A stretch of DNA of 64,000 nt from Fonsecaea monophora (lineage: Eukaryota > Ascomycota > Eurotiomycetes > Chaetothyriales > Herpotrichiellaceae), in the NCBI RefSeq assembly GCF_001642475.1, contig NW_019173936.1:248001-312000 (forward strand). Direction: 5' to 3'. Below are positions 1 to 9,874 of this stretch, one piece after another. Numbering within the stretch: position 1 is the first letter of the stretch; each line of letters starts with the position of its first letter. The notes under the pieces were generated by a model. It ran no database searches. It worked only from the letters and a program-made list of their open reading frames with translations, and was not told the origin of the DNA. The position numbers and the translations under genes are program-made.

Positions 1-17
1 GTTGGAGTAAGGTACAT

Positions 18-60
18 ATGTACGAGGTACTCGATACACAGATACCCGTGCCTCGTACAT
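18..60. repeat. 10-bp perfect inverted repeat
   Basis: Arms ATGTACGAGG (18-27) and CCTCGTACAT (51-60) are exact reverse complements around a 23-nt spacer. The stretch 1-258 ahead of the first gene shows nothing else I can support. The left arm contains most of TACGAGGTAC, a motif that recurs elsewhere in the window. Confidence 0.6.
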
Positions 61-258
61 TATGCGTGAGTATCTCGCTTTGGGCAAAGTCAGCAAACTT
101 CTCTTGGCGTATTTGCTACCTTTGTATGAGATGGACCACCGGTGATGCCTACCTGCTACACCTACCTTCACCACCAACACCATGAGCCTGAAGACCAGCA
201 ATGTCATTTCTCCCATATAAAATGTGAATAGGGAGCGCAAAGCTCTCCAGCAAGAAAA

Positions 259-602
259 ATGGTTTTCAAAAAAGAGGACAAGTTCCCTGAATTCGAAGAC
301 CCCAGAGCGTTCGACAAGCAAGATTGTCTCTCGTGCAGGATTCTCGGTATGCCGGCGGTCGAATAGACCTCTCTCCAGACCACTACAAAGTGCAGACAGC
401 TGACTGCTTACTCCCTCCAGGCTCTACGGCATTCGTGGCCCTAGGTGGCTACACCTATTTCTCGGGTATGCAGCAACTTCGCGCTCGGCAAAAGGTCATC
501 GAACTCAGCAAGTCCAAGTACAAATACGGCTCGCGCCAGCTGGGCATCATATCATTGTCCGCAACGCTCATGGGCTTGGGGATTTACCGCATGTTTATTT
601 GA
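259..602 (+). CDS. DMAC1/Dmo2-like small membrane protein (DUF4536 type)
   Basis: Two exons, 259-346 and 421-602, give 89 aa; the 74-nt intron has a GTATGC donor and a CAG acceptor and splits a Gly codon. The N-terminal part has the paired cysteines DCLSCRILG (residues about 22-30). A first hydrophobic segment follows directly and a second lies near the C-terminus (GIISLSATLMGLGIYRMFI). This plan, a short acidic N-terminus, CxxC and two membrane helices, is that of the DMAC1/Dmo2 family, small mitochondrial membrane proteins that in animals take part in complex I distal-arm assembly. The mitochondrial role here is inferred from family only. The ATG at 259 is chosen because the frame downstream of the intron has no other Met before the CxxC. 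Confidence 0.65.
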
Positions 603-881
603 TCGAGCCCGTCTGTCATTGTTCACAGCCAACGAGCTGGTCCGCATATGTAACAAAGCAAATGGTTTAAGGAGTCATTCAGGATTAGGGGCGAATCTCA
701 ACCCCGGAGACTATCTGTCTGTCTAGAGCGCTCAAATGAGCCAAAACATCAATGTACTCTAATGCAACTAAAACTTCGCCATGCTGATGGTCATGTCCTC
801 ATAAGAATATACCGTTTCATGCACTAGAGCTGAAAGATGATCATGGTGCCGAAAACACAAATCGACGTGTGCGGCCAAAGG

Positions 882-1649
882 TCATGAAATCCTCCCCTTC
901 TTGCTGCTCTCGAATCCTTCCCTCGGTCCGATGTTGGAAATGTCAAAAAAGTCGGGTATCTGGAATTTGCGCTTCGTACCAGCTGTGAAAGTAAACTCTC
1001 GTGTCGATGATCGTGTTCCGTGTCTTTGATTGCTGCTTCGATGGGGCGTGCGACTTCCTCGGTTGTTGACAAAAGTTGCTCGGCTCGTACTACCTGATGT
1101 TGACGAAGAGGCCTGGGGCTCTGGCGCCGCGCCACTGTCCTCATCTGTTTGCATATCGTCATGCGGTGTCGAGGCTGCATTTCCGCTGAAGTAAAACATG
1201 GGTGTCGTCGTCGGTTGCTCCTGAGACAGAGAAATTTGTGGCTCCTCGGTTTGGGTACCCGACTCTGCCCTTGTAGGTAGTATTGAGGTCGAGACGGGTT
1301 GTTCGACTGCTGGGGAGATGGCTCGTTGTCTTTGACCGGTTTCGCTTCTCTCGTCGTCGCTTTCGATCTGGTGGTGGTGGGTAGACCCCTCATATCTTTC
1401 CGTCGCCCACTGCCTCACCCTCCAGCCCTCACCATCTTGTAGACCGAGATTCTCTTTATCCAGGAAACTGAGTAGATCCTCCAAAGCATCTTGGTACCCA
1501 GCTTGACGGCTGGCATTCTGATCTGTGACTGCCGACTTGTAAAGGTTTGTGACGGAGAGCGCAGCGGTTCGAAAGGCTTGGAGGAGTTGTTCGGGGGGCG
1601 CAGGTCGAGTCGAGGGGAGTGAGGTGTTGAGAGACCTCATCGAGTCCAT
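882..1649 (-). CDS. HAPSTR1 (C16orf72)-like protein
   Basis: Single exon, 255 aa from the ATG at 1649; an in-frame ATG at 1676 would add nine residues. Residues about 20-85 hold the conserved block: AALSVTNLYK, then GYQDALEDLLSFLDKE and WRVRQWATERYEG. The first part closely resembles the AATAVTNLYK and GYQ segments of human HAPSTR1/C16orf72, a nuclear stress-response partner of the ubiquitin ligase HUWE1. The remaining two thirds are Ser/Thr/Gln-rich and probably disordered, ending in a basic stretch (SSKKGRIS). The family match is from memory of the motif and the biochemical role in fungi is not established. It is divergent from the ISWI gene and shares a roughly 0.7-kb promoter region with it. 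Confidence 0.6.
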   Translation of the reverse strand: MDSMRSLNTSLPSTRPAPPEQLLQAFRTAALSVTNLYKSAVTDQNASRQAGYQDALEDLLSFLDKENLGLQDGEGWRVRQWATERYEGSTHHHQIESDDERSETGQRQRAISPAVEQPVSTSILPTRAESGTQTEEPQISLSQEQPTTTPMFYFSGNAASTPHDDMQTDEDSGAAPEPQASSSTSGSTSRATFVNNRGSRTPHRSSNQRHGTRSSTREFTFTAGTKRKFQIPDFFDISNIGPREGFESSKKGRIS

Positions 1650-2340
1650 GATGAACACTCGAAGAGGCTCTTGCAAAAGGCTGACTGATGTCGGAGCGAT
1701 GCCTCGAGTCGATGGCCAAGGACTTGATTACGAGACGATCGAGGAGGGGTTTGTTTTGGTGCCGAGCCTGAAGACAAAAGAATTCCTTCTACCGGCAGAA
1801 TAGAAAAAGAGTGACAAAGAAGTGGTGAGTCTCAGCCAGATGGGTCCTTCGTCTGTTTAGAGAGGTAGACAAGCTGCTGCAAGAGGAGTAGTTGTGGTTG
1901 GGCAGCTGGAATGAAACAGGACCCGGGAGCAGATGTGAAGTGTCAGTCCCCGTGACACAGTGGCTCGGGTGGATGTGTTGATCCGATTACGAAAAAAATC
2001 CAAGTCACGTGGAGATATTAACAGGGCATCTAAGCCGAACCATGGACGTGTTGTGGCCAATCAGAGGCAATCGCAGCGCGTTTGCAGGCATGGTAGAGAC
2101 GTTCATTCTTCTCTCCACACCCTCCCTCCATGTCTTTTTATTCTTGTCAATCCCTCTGTTTGACAACTCTCCTTCTGCCTGCACGACACGCTGCCATCGC
2201 GCTTTGCTCTGCTTCGCGCCACCCCAGGATTCTTCCTGTTTCCACCAGCAGAAGTCGCGTCAGAACTATTTACATTCACTGAACTATAACTATTCCCTCC
2301 GCCACGGCCGCGGCGGCCACACCCCTCAACCCTGTCCACC
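1650..2340. promoter_or_regulatory. Divergent promoter region, HAPSTR1-like / ISWI
   Basis: This 691-bp interval separates two divergent start codons. It holds a CCAATCA box at 2057-2063, 278 bp ahead of the ISWI ATG, a typical site for the fungal CCAAT-binding (HAP/AnCF) complex. The last 250 bp before the ISWI ATG are pyrimidine-rich, as usual for fungal transcription start regions and leaders. Binding is inferred from the motif. Confidence 0.4.
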
Positions 2341-5300
2341 ATGGCTCCTTCAAAGCCACAACAGCCCGACTCAGAAACCTCGTCTGTAGCAGACACTCCA
2401 ATGACCGACGGTCCTGACTACATACGCCCCCATAGACCGTCCTTTGGTCACCTCAATCGCCCCGTTGACGATACCCCCGACTACACCGATTCCGATACAA
2501 ATCCCAACACCACCGCTTCCAGCGTAGCAGGAGATACTCCACTGGCTGATGGTCGGAAGAAGCGCTCGGAAGCATTCCAGCTCCGGAAAAGCATTCTGGG
2601 AAAGAAACATGGCCAATTGGACGAGTCCAAGGAGGACGATACCCTACGGAGATTCAAGTACTTGCTAGGCCTGACTGACCTCTTCCGACACTTCATTGAT
2701 GCCAGTCCGAATCCCAAGATCAGAGAGGTTCTGCAACAAATCGACCAAGAAAATGCTGAAGAGGAGGCAAAGGCCAGAAAGGTCGTGTCCCGCAAAGGCG
2801 GCGCAGCCGGTGCGGCCAAGCGAAAGACCGAACAGGAGGAGGATGCTGAACTCCTCAGAGATGAGAAGCGCGGCACCGCTTCCCAGACTGTCTTCAGAGA
2901 CTCGCCGGCCTTTATCAAGGGTGGCGAGATGCGTGACTATCAGGTTGCAGGTCTCAATTGGCTCATTTCTCTCCACGAGAACGGTATTAGTGGTATCCTC
3001 GCAGATGAGATGGGTCTTGGTAAGACACTGCAGACAATCTCCTTCCTCGGGTACTTGCGACACATCTGTGGCATAAAAGGTCCACATCTCATCACAGTCC
3101 CCAAGTCCACACTCGACAATTGGCGTCGAGAATTCGAGAAATGGACCCCTGATGTCGATGTCTTGGTCCTACAGGGCGCAAAAGAAGACCGCCATGCCTT
3201 GATCAATGAACGCTTGATTGACGAGAAATTCGATGTATGCATTACAAGTTACGAGATGATCCTTCGAGAAAAGTCTCACCTGAAGAAATTTGCGTGGGAA
3301 TACATCATTGTCGACGAAGCCCATCGAATTAAAAACGAAGAGTCCTCACTTGCACAGATCATCCGGATGTTTAGCTCGCGAAACAGACTATTAATTACCG
3401 GCACTCCCCTCCAGAACAATCTGCACGAACTGTGGGCCCTGCTCAACTTCTTGCTGCCTGACGTATTTGGCGACTCTGAAGCATTCGATTCCTGGTTCTC
3501 TAGCCAGAATGAAGACCAAGACACAGTGGTCCAACAGCTCCATCGCGTTTTGCGACCGTTCCTGCTTCGGAGAGTGAAGAGCGATGTTGAGAAGAGCCTG
3601 CTCCCGAAGAAAGAGGTGAACCTCTACGTCGGCATGTCCGAGATGCAGGTCAAATGGTACAAAAAGATTTTGGAAAAGGACATTGACGCCGTCAACGGTG
3701 CAGGAGGCAAACGAGAATCAAAGACGAGACTTTTGAACATTGTCATGCAGCTGCGAAAATGCTGCAATCACCCCTATCTTTTCGAAGGCGCTGAGCCGGG
3801 CCCTCCCTACACCACGGATGAGCATCTCGTCTTCAACTCTGGCAAGATGATAATCCTGGACAAAATCCTCAAGCGAATGAAGGATGAGGGAAGCCGCGTC
3901 TTGATATTCTCTCAGATGAGCAGAGTACTCGACATCCTCGAAGACTACTGTGTCTTCCGAGGTCATCAGTACTGTCGTATTGACGGTGGAACCGCACATG
4001 AGGATCGAATTGCCGCCATCGACGAGTACAACAAACCAGGCTCGGAGAAGTTTGTCTTCCTTCTCACCACCCGAGCTGGCGGGTTGGGCATTAACTTAAC
4101 CTCGGCCAACATTGTTATTCTCTACGACAGCGATTGGAATCCGCAAGCAGATTTGCAGGCAATGGACCGAGCACACCGTATTGGTCAGACTAAGCAAGTG
4201 GTGGTATTCCGGTTCGTAACGGAAAACGCCATTGAGGAAAAGGTCCTTGAGAGAGCTGCTCAAAAGTTACGTCTGGACCAGCTTGTCATTCAGCAAGGGC
4301 GTGCGCAGCAGCAAGTCAAGCAGGCTGCCTCAAAGGATGAGCTGTTGACTATGATTCAACATGGCGCGGAGAAAGTATTCGAAACCAAGGGCACCACAGG
4401 AGAACTTGACGACATTGACGAGATTCTGCGACGTGGTGAAGCTCGAACTGCGGAACTGAGCGCCAAATATGAGAAACTCGGGATCGACGACCTCCAGAAG
4501 TTTTCCTCTGAGAATGCCTACGAGTGGAATGGTGAAGATTTCACCAACCGCAAAAAAGACATCAGCTTGCACTGGATCAATCCTAGCAAACGTGAACGAA
4601 AGGAACAGTCGTATTCGATGGACAAGTACTACAAGCAGGCTTTGTCGACGGGTGGACGACCGGCTGACACCAAACCCAAGATTCCACGCGCACCAAAACA
4701 GGTCGTCGTGCACGATTGGCAATTCTTCCCTCCGGGTCTACAAGAACTCCAGGAAAAGGAGACGGCCTATTACCACAAAGAAATCGGCTTCAAGGTACCC
4801 CTCACAGATGGTACCGAAGAAGACCTGAGCGACCGGGAGGCTGATCAGCGGCTCGCTCAGAATGAGATAGACAACGCGGAGCCGCTGACCGAGGAAGAGA
4901 AACAACTCAAAGCAGAGATGCAGGAGCATGGGTTCGGCAACTGGAATCGGCGTGATTTCCAGCAATTCATCAACGGTTCTGCCAAATTTGGCCGAACCAA
5001 CTATGAAGGAATCGCGACCGAAGTCGACAGCAAGGAGCCAGACGAGGTGGAAAAGTATGCCAAAGTCTTCTGGAAGAGATATACGGAAATTGCCGAGTTC
5101 GACAAGTATATCAAGAACATCGAGGCAGGGGAAGAAAAGCTGCGAAAGACTGAACGGCAACGAAAGATGCTGCGGAAGAAGATGGAGATGTACCGAGTCC
5201 CGCTGCAACAATTGAAGATTAACTATACGGTTTCGACGACCAACAAGAAGGTCTATACAGAGGAAGAAGACCGCTTCCTCCTGGTTATGCTTGACAAATA

Positions 5301-5763
5301 CGGTGTGGATGGGGAGGGGTTGTATGAGAGGATCCGTGATGAGATCCGGGAATCACCGCTGTTCCGGTTCGATTGGTTCTTCCTCAGTAGAACGCCTGTT
5401 GAGATTGGTCGACGTTGTACCACATTGCTCAATACCGTCTCCAGAGAGTTTGGAGAAACCGAAGAGAAGCTCACAAATGGGCACGCTCCTGGGAAAGGAC
5501 GTGGTCGTGACCGGGACGACGAGGAAGACGAGGAGAATGACAGTGAAGCTCCGCCTGTCAAGAAGAAGGCAAAGAATGGTATTGTGGTACGTACAAGACG
5601 ATTCCACCTTGCAGTGCTCCGACTAACAATTGTTCAGAACAAGCAGGTCAAGGCCGTCAAATCTGGTCGTGGTAGCAAAGCGACTTCTCCGGCAACCTCT
5701 CGAGCACAAAGTGTCTCATCGACAACGCCAACAGCCAACAAGTCGAAGGGGAAGAAGAAATAA
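2341..5763 (+). CDS. ISWI: ISWI chromatin-remodelling ATPase
   Basis: SNF2-family ATPase that slides and spaces nucleosomes. The open frame is 1140 codons; removing a likely 51-nt intron (5587-5637, GTACGT donor, CTAAC branch, CAG acceptor) gives 1123 aa, the size of yeast Isw1/Isw2. The N-terminus is acidic and disordered. The ATPase begins near residue 200 with DEMGLGKT (222-229, Walker A) and DEAH (325-328), followed by the second RecA lobe (HRIGQ motif). Then come HAND, SANT (about 860-910, FGNWNRRDF onward) and SLIDE (about 960-1060) domains, which mark ISWI rather than Snf2, Chd1 or Ino80. The tail is Lys/Ser/Thr-rich. Filamentous ascomycetes usually have one ISWI, so I do not assign it to Isw1 or Isw2. 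Confidence 0.97.
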   Translation: MAPSKPQQPDSETSSVADTPMTDGPDYIRPHRPSFGHLNRPVDDTPDYTDSDTNPNTTASSVAGDTPLADGRKKRSEAFQLRKSILGKKHGQLDESKEDDTLRRFKYLLGLTDLFRHFIDASPNPKIREVLQQIDQENAEEEAKARKVVSRKGGAAGAAKRKTEQEEDAELLRDEKRGTASQTVFRDSPAFIKGGEMRDYQVAGLNWLISLHENGISGILADEMGLGKTLQTISFLGYLRHICGIKGPHLITVPKSTLDNWRREFEKWTPDVDVLVLQGAKEDRHALINERLIDEKFDVCITSYEMILREKSHLKKFAWEYIIVDEAHRIKNEESSLAQIIRMFSSRNRLLITGTPLQNNLHELWALLNFLLPDVFGDSEAFDSWFSSQNEDQDTVVQQLHRVLRPFLLRRVKSDVEKSLLPKKEVNLYVGMSEMQVKWYKKILEKDIDAVNGAGGKRESKTRLLNIVMQLRKCCNHPYLFEGAEPGPPYTTDEHLVFNSGKMIILDKILKRMKDEGSRVLIFSQMSRVLDILEDYCVFRGHQYCRIDGGTAHEDRIAAIDEYNKPGSEKFVFLLTTRAGGLGINLTSANIVILYDSDWNPQADLQAMDRAHRIGQTKQVVVFRFVTENAIEEKVLERAAQKLRLDQLVIQQGRAQQQVKQAASKDELLTMIQHGAEKVFETKGTTGELDDIDEILRRGEARTAELSAKYEKLGIDDLQKFSSENAYEWNGEDFTNRKKDISLHWINPSKRERKEQSYSMDKYYKQALSTGGRPADTKPKIPRAPKQVVVHDWQFFPPGLQELQEKETAYYHKEIGFKVPLTDGTEEDLSDREADQRLAQNEIDNAEPLTEEEKQLKAEMQEHGFGNWNRRDFQQFINGSAKFGRTNYEGIATEVDSKEPDEVEKYAKVFWKRYTEIAEFDKYIKNIEAGEEKLRKTERQRKMLRKKMEMYRVPLQQLKINYTVSTTNKKVYTEEEDRFLLVMLDKYGVDGEGLYERIRDEIRESPLFRFDWFFLSRTPVEIGRRCTTLLNTVSREFGETEEKLTNGHAPGKGRGRDRDDEEDEENDSEAPPVKKKAKNGIVVRTRRFHLAVLRLTIVQNKQVKAVKSGRGSKATSPATSRAQSVSSTTPTANKSKGKKK
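5587..5637 (+). other. Likely 51-nt intron of ISWI gene, frame-neutral
   Basis: The segment starts GTACGT, contains CTAAC 14 nt or so before a TTCAG end, sits in phase 0 and has no stop codon in frame. Splicing joins ATTGTG to AACAAG. Retention would add 17 residues to the basic C-terminal tail without shifting the frame. Confidence 0.65.
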
Positions 5764-6817
5764 AGGGCACACGACCAGTATTATTAAATTAACCAATTTT
5801 ACTTTTTCTGTGGTTATGACGGCACGTTTGATCAGGACGCTACGGGGTTTCGGCTACTTGATACGAAACAGTGCATAACAGGTATCTCTACTATGCAAGG
5901 AGCGTTGATAGAGTGACGCGGGATCAAAACATTGGCTGGGATGCGTTCAAGTTATGCAAAGACCGGGTGGGAGGATACCTCTGACTTTCTGTTTGTCTGT
6001 GTTACGAGTCCGGCATGAGCATTGCGCGTCTTCTGGCATCAACCATGCACATGGTGTGGGAGCGAGCATATGTCTTTCGAGATTTGGGGGGTGGGAACAA
6101 TCAAAGGCAGAGCACACAGCTGTACCACGGTATATCATGATACGTGGGTGTGCGATGTGTACATTAGCGCAGAGCATGACGAAAGACCTGGTAAAGAAAG
6201 ACGAGAATTGTTATGTTGAGAAGTAATCCATCCTTGTTCCCTGTTTCCCTGTGTCCCGTCTCCCGTTCCCTGGTCCCTAGACTTCTTCTGGTTCAAGTCC
6301 AGGCAACTGGAAGGCAGGCTGATGAGTTGGATGGATGGGTTGAACACATACGTGCATACATACGAGGTACATATGCGCCCCTTACGTTATGGTTCACACG
6401 TGGCGATGAATACGAGATACGAGAGCGACTCAGAGCGGGATGGAGGGTATGTATATGTATATGGAGATATCACTTGAGAAGAAGAAGATGGTATCGATGA
6501 GAGATTTTGGATAAGAACAACAGACGCAATTTGTTGTCTGAATTCAGTCACCTCACCTCACCTCACCTCACCTTACCTCACCACTACGTATACCTCACAT
6601 TGGCATCTATCTGCACACTTGAGTCTCTACCTCACTACCTACCTAGCCATCTCCCTACTTATCTCCCTTCCTACCTATCTTAAGTATCTTTACCCCTATC
6701 TCTGATACCGACTAGAAACATACGGACAAGCCACCACGCGAACCACGCGAACCGCCACAAGTCACCACAGTAACGACAGGACAGATACCGACAGCGGGAA
6801 AAAAGAAAGGGCAAACC
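5764..6817. other. Intergenic with CACCT tandem tract
   Basis: No gene seen in this 1.05-kb stretch. It holds the 3' flank of the ISWI gene and the promoter of the downstream membrane protein gene. At 6549-6582 there is a tandem tract of CACCT units with one CTTAC variant, followed to about 6700 by a pyrimidine-rich strand with CTACC and CTATC words, which probably overlaps the transcript leader. Confidence 0.5.
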
Positions 6818-7462
6818 ATGTCCCCCCTCACACTCAAAACCCTCTCGGCCCTGCGCGTGCTCATCGGCGCGACGTGCCTGCTCGTCCCGCGCCCCGCCGG
6901 CACGCTCTTCGGCATCCCCCTCGCGCCGGGGCCGGAAGGCGTGCTCCTCGGCCGCATGGTCGGGGTCAGGGACGTCGTGCTCGGGGCGTATTTGTGGAAG
7001 AGAGTAAGGGGAGTGGAACAGGAGCAGCAGCAGCAGCAGCAGCATGAAGATGCTGAGGTCGGTTCGATGGCGAAGAGTGGTTCCCCTGTGGCTGCTGGAG
7101 CGGGCGAGGAGCGGCTGACCAGGACGCCATTGCTGTTCAATAAGGTCAATTCGTCCGTGGCGGGGGGTGTGGATGTCAGCAAGGATGGGAATGGGAATGG
7201 AGACGCAGGAAACTATTCCTCGTTGTCATTAGGAGTTAGCGGTGGTCTAGCTGCCCTTCGACTGGCCGAAAGGGAATCTGCCCTGCACTCGGCCGTGTGG
7301 CTCGGCCTGGTCGTCGACACGATCGACGTCGCCAGCGTGCTCGTCGGCTCTCTGGGCGGCGGCGATCCACTCTCCGACCTCGCGAAGGTGACCGTCGGTG
7401 CCGGCGGCTTGGTCTTTGCGCTGATTGCGGGACAGCATCTGCTGGTGCATCAACGAGGCTGA
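6818..7462 (+). CDS. Small multi-pass membrane protein with Gln tract (DUF4267-like)
   Basis: Single exon, 214 aa. Hydrophobic segments lie near residues 5-30, 42-60, about 155-175 and 185-208, suggesting four membrane passes. The loop between passes two and three (about 65-140) is hydrophilic and contains a Gln run encoded by seven or so CAG codons (near 7023-7043). The arrangement, with a GRMVGVRDVVLGAYL motif in the second helix, recalls DUF4267 fungal membrane proteins of unknown function; I am not certain of the family. GC-rich with strong GC3 bias compared with its flanks. The ATG at 6818 follows an A-rich leader. Confidence 0.6.
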   Translation: MSPLTLKTLSALRVLIGATCLLVPRPAGTLFGIPLAPGPEGVLLGRMVGVRDVVLGAYLWKRVRGVEQEQQQQQQHEDAEVGSMAKSGSPVAAGAGEERLTRTPLLFNKVNSSVAGGVDVSKDGNGNGDAGNYSSLSLGVSGGLAALRLAERESALHSAVWLGLVVDTIDVASVLVGSLGGGDPLSDLAKVTVGAGGLVFALIAGQHLLVHQRG

Positions 7463-7699
7463 GCTTAGCGACACTGAATGCTGGAGAGGGTGGAACGAAA
7501 GACCTGGTGCATTTCAAGTCGAAGAGCGGGAAGAGGGGAGAGATGGCTTGAGAATGTCAAATTGCGGTCTGTTGAATATATCTGTCCACAGAGTTAATCA
7601 GGAAAATGAGTTTCTCTCCGGAAATGAGCGGTGCTATACAGAATACCGACGCCCGATCCTGCTCCACTTCTTGTTGTGTCTCTCGTACACAACCGCCGT

Positions 7700-8846
7700 C
7701 TAGTTCACGAGGACAGCCTGACCATAGGGATTCTTGGCCACCTTGTCGTTGCTCTTCCCCTCGGGGTCTCCCCTGCTCATCCGTCCCCGACTTGTTCGGT
7801 AGACACCCCGGCTGGCATCCACGATAGGGTTGATCCAAACCTTCTCGCCTCCCTTTTCGGCTGCCTCGACTGGTCGCGTCGTCATTCCCAGCCCCGTCGG
7901 GTGGTAGTTGATGTAGATACCCTCCCAGCCCTGACGCTCGGGGAGAGCAAAGATTTCGTGCATGATGCCGACGTGCTTGTGCTTTGACACGGTGTCGTTC
8001 CACCAGTTCCAGGCCTCACGATGGATGGGCGACAGCGCAAAGTTGTGAATGTCCTCGATCGAGCGCCAGTAGGAAATGGTGGCGAGCTCATTGCTTGTGG
8101 ATCGTTCGCCCCCATTGATCCAAGTCGACATGCCCATGACTGAAGAGAGTCAGTGGACAAAACACACGTGTGCGGAAAGGAGAAGCGAGCCACTCACAGC
8201 CACTTTCTTCTCGCGTGTCCTCTAGTTGTACAAGCATGTCCCGAAACCGATCGGCTACTTCCTTATAACCTGACACATAAAACAGTCAGCACTCGCTGAT
8301 ATCAGACAAAAGAACCTATGCTCACCGTCAGCAAATAAGCCCATTGGTGAATTACTCCTTGCTCCGAGAATCATGACTGCGCGTGGGCCATTCTCGCCAG
8401 GGTTGCCGTGAACCACCTCTGTCTCTCCTTCGGAAGGATAGCCCACGCTCCATTTGCCGTCAATGACGCCCTCGGCCCAGACGTTCTTTTTGAGACCGAA
8501 GTGCATCAAGAAAGCGTCGACGATGTTCCACCCCAAGACGAGCAGGACAGGGAAGGCGAGATAAGATCGAGGAAAGATGAAAGAGAGAAGGATCTGAATG
8601 GCGCCGCCCAACAGGAGCCAAGTTTTTATGGTGAAATTGTCCTTGAGAAGCTATAGTGGCGAGGACTGGTTAGTTCCAGTACCGTGAGAGAGTACCTCGT
8701 ACTCTGTATAGAAGCATACGTACAGCAATGTCAGATCCAGAAAAGGGGCCGAAGCCGGTCTTCTTGCCAGATCCAATATTTCCTGCAATGGAGTACTGGG
8801 ATCGAGGCTTCTGGCTGGAAGCTGGAAACAGTGTTTTGATACCCAT
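7700..8846 (-). CDS. af470-like monooxygenase family protein (DUF4188)
   Basis: Four exons on the minus strand: 8724-8846, 8326-8650, 8198-8269 and 7700-8139, giving 319 aa; introns are 73, 56 and 58 nt with good GT-AG ends, and all phases agree. The N-terminal third has one or two hydrophobic segments (TWLLLGGAIQILLSFIF and SYLAFPVLLVLGWNIVDAF). The rest carries the ferredoxin-like fold motifs of the af470-like family: MILGARSNSPMGLFADG, SYWRSIEDIHNFALSPIHREAWNWW, HEIFALP and GWEGIYINYHP. The family is named after a monooxygenase of the fumagillin cluster; many members are stand-alone genes of unknown substrate, and no biosynthetic neighbours are seen here. Enzyme activity is inferred. Confidence 0.8.
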
Positions 8847-9874
8847 GGCAGTTGAGGGTTTATTGAACAGCTATCACGATGGGAATGGCTTGAACTGTGT
8901 AGTCAGGTTGTTGCAAGGAGAGTCGGCTGAGTACAGATGGAAGGGGCCAGCCTTAGTTTATATGGTTGTGAGATAGCCATTGTACTACCCTGGCCTATTT
9001 ACTCAGTCGAACCGTGTGTTGCTTTGTATGGCGACGGGAGGGCTGGTCTGCTCGGTTCACCGATAGTATGTAAGAAACGGGAAGTGGGTAGCTCTATGAA
9101 TGAGATTCGGGGGCCTGAGACCACAGGCAATGCACCGTGTCCAACCAGGTTGGGCAATTAGTCAGATTGGGCAACCGCTTCAATCCCCAGTTGTACTGGC
9201 GTGTATGTGGCTGGCAGCTTTGGCGGAGAGGCTGCGGGCGTCGCATGGCAGGCATATTCTAAGCGCAACTTCATCGGTAGATGTTCTCGGATGTGCGGAC
9301 TCGAAGTCTAGAGCTGTGGTACAGGGATTGTGAAGCTGGAGTATCGAGCAGGCCACACACCATTCTCAACCAGGCCTCTTCCCGCCAGTCATGCCAAAGG
9401 TGTAGGCTGCAGGGCTGAAGTGAAGGTTGTCGTTCATCGATTTTGACGCCACGATGGCACTGATATCCTGTTTCATGCTAGCTTAAGCGGGCTGCCAGTT
9501 CAGCTCGCTTGGAGGAGATGCCGTACGAGTAGATTAGACGTTCCGGACCCTGGGCTGCGACATTAGACTGACTCAACACTTTCCTGATTTGAACCGCATC
9601 CTAGCAGCGGCCAACAGCAGACCTAGACTTGTCAGGTTGCATCTGCGCTCCTTGCTGGATTGGATGTTGCAAAGTAGTCCATCCGGTGGTGATACAGAGA
9701 AGGAGGAAAGAAGCAATGTTGGGGGGGTGCGCCGTTGCGCCTGGTAGATACGACGAGGGGTCGTCAGTTGTGATGATTGTTAAAGTGGCAAGGGATTTGG
9801 CGGCGCAGTTGAGCACAAGGCATCAAATGCCCACCATGCGTCGGGCTGCGACTTGATGCATCTTCCCCCTCAAT
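8847..9874. other. Intergenic, no gene seen
   Basis: About 1 kb between two divergent genes. Short open frames on both strands have no recognisable content. It must hold the promoters of the af470-like gene and the AP-3 mu gene, but I see no clear TATA or CCAAT element. Confidence 0.5.
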
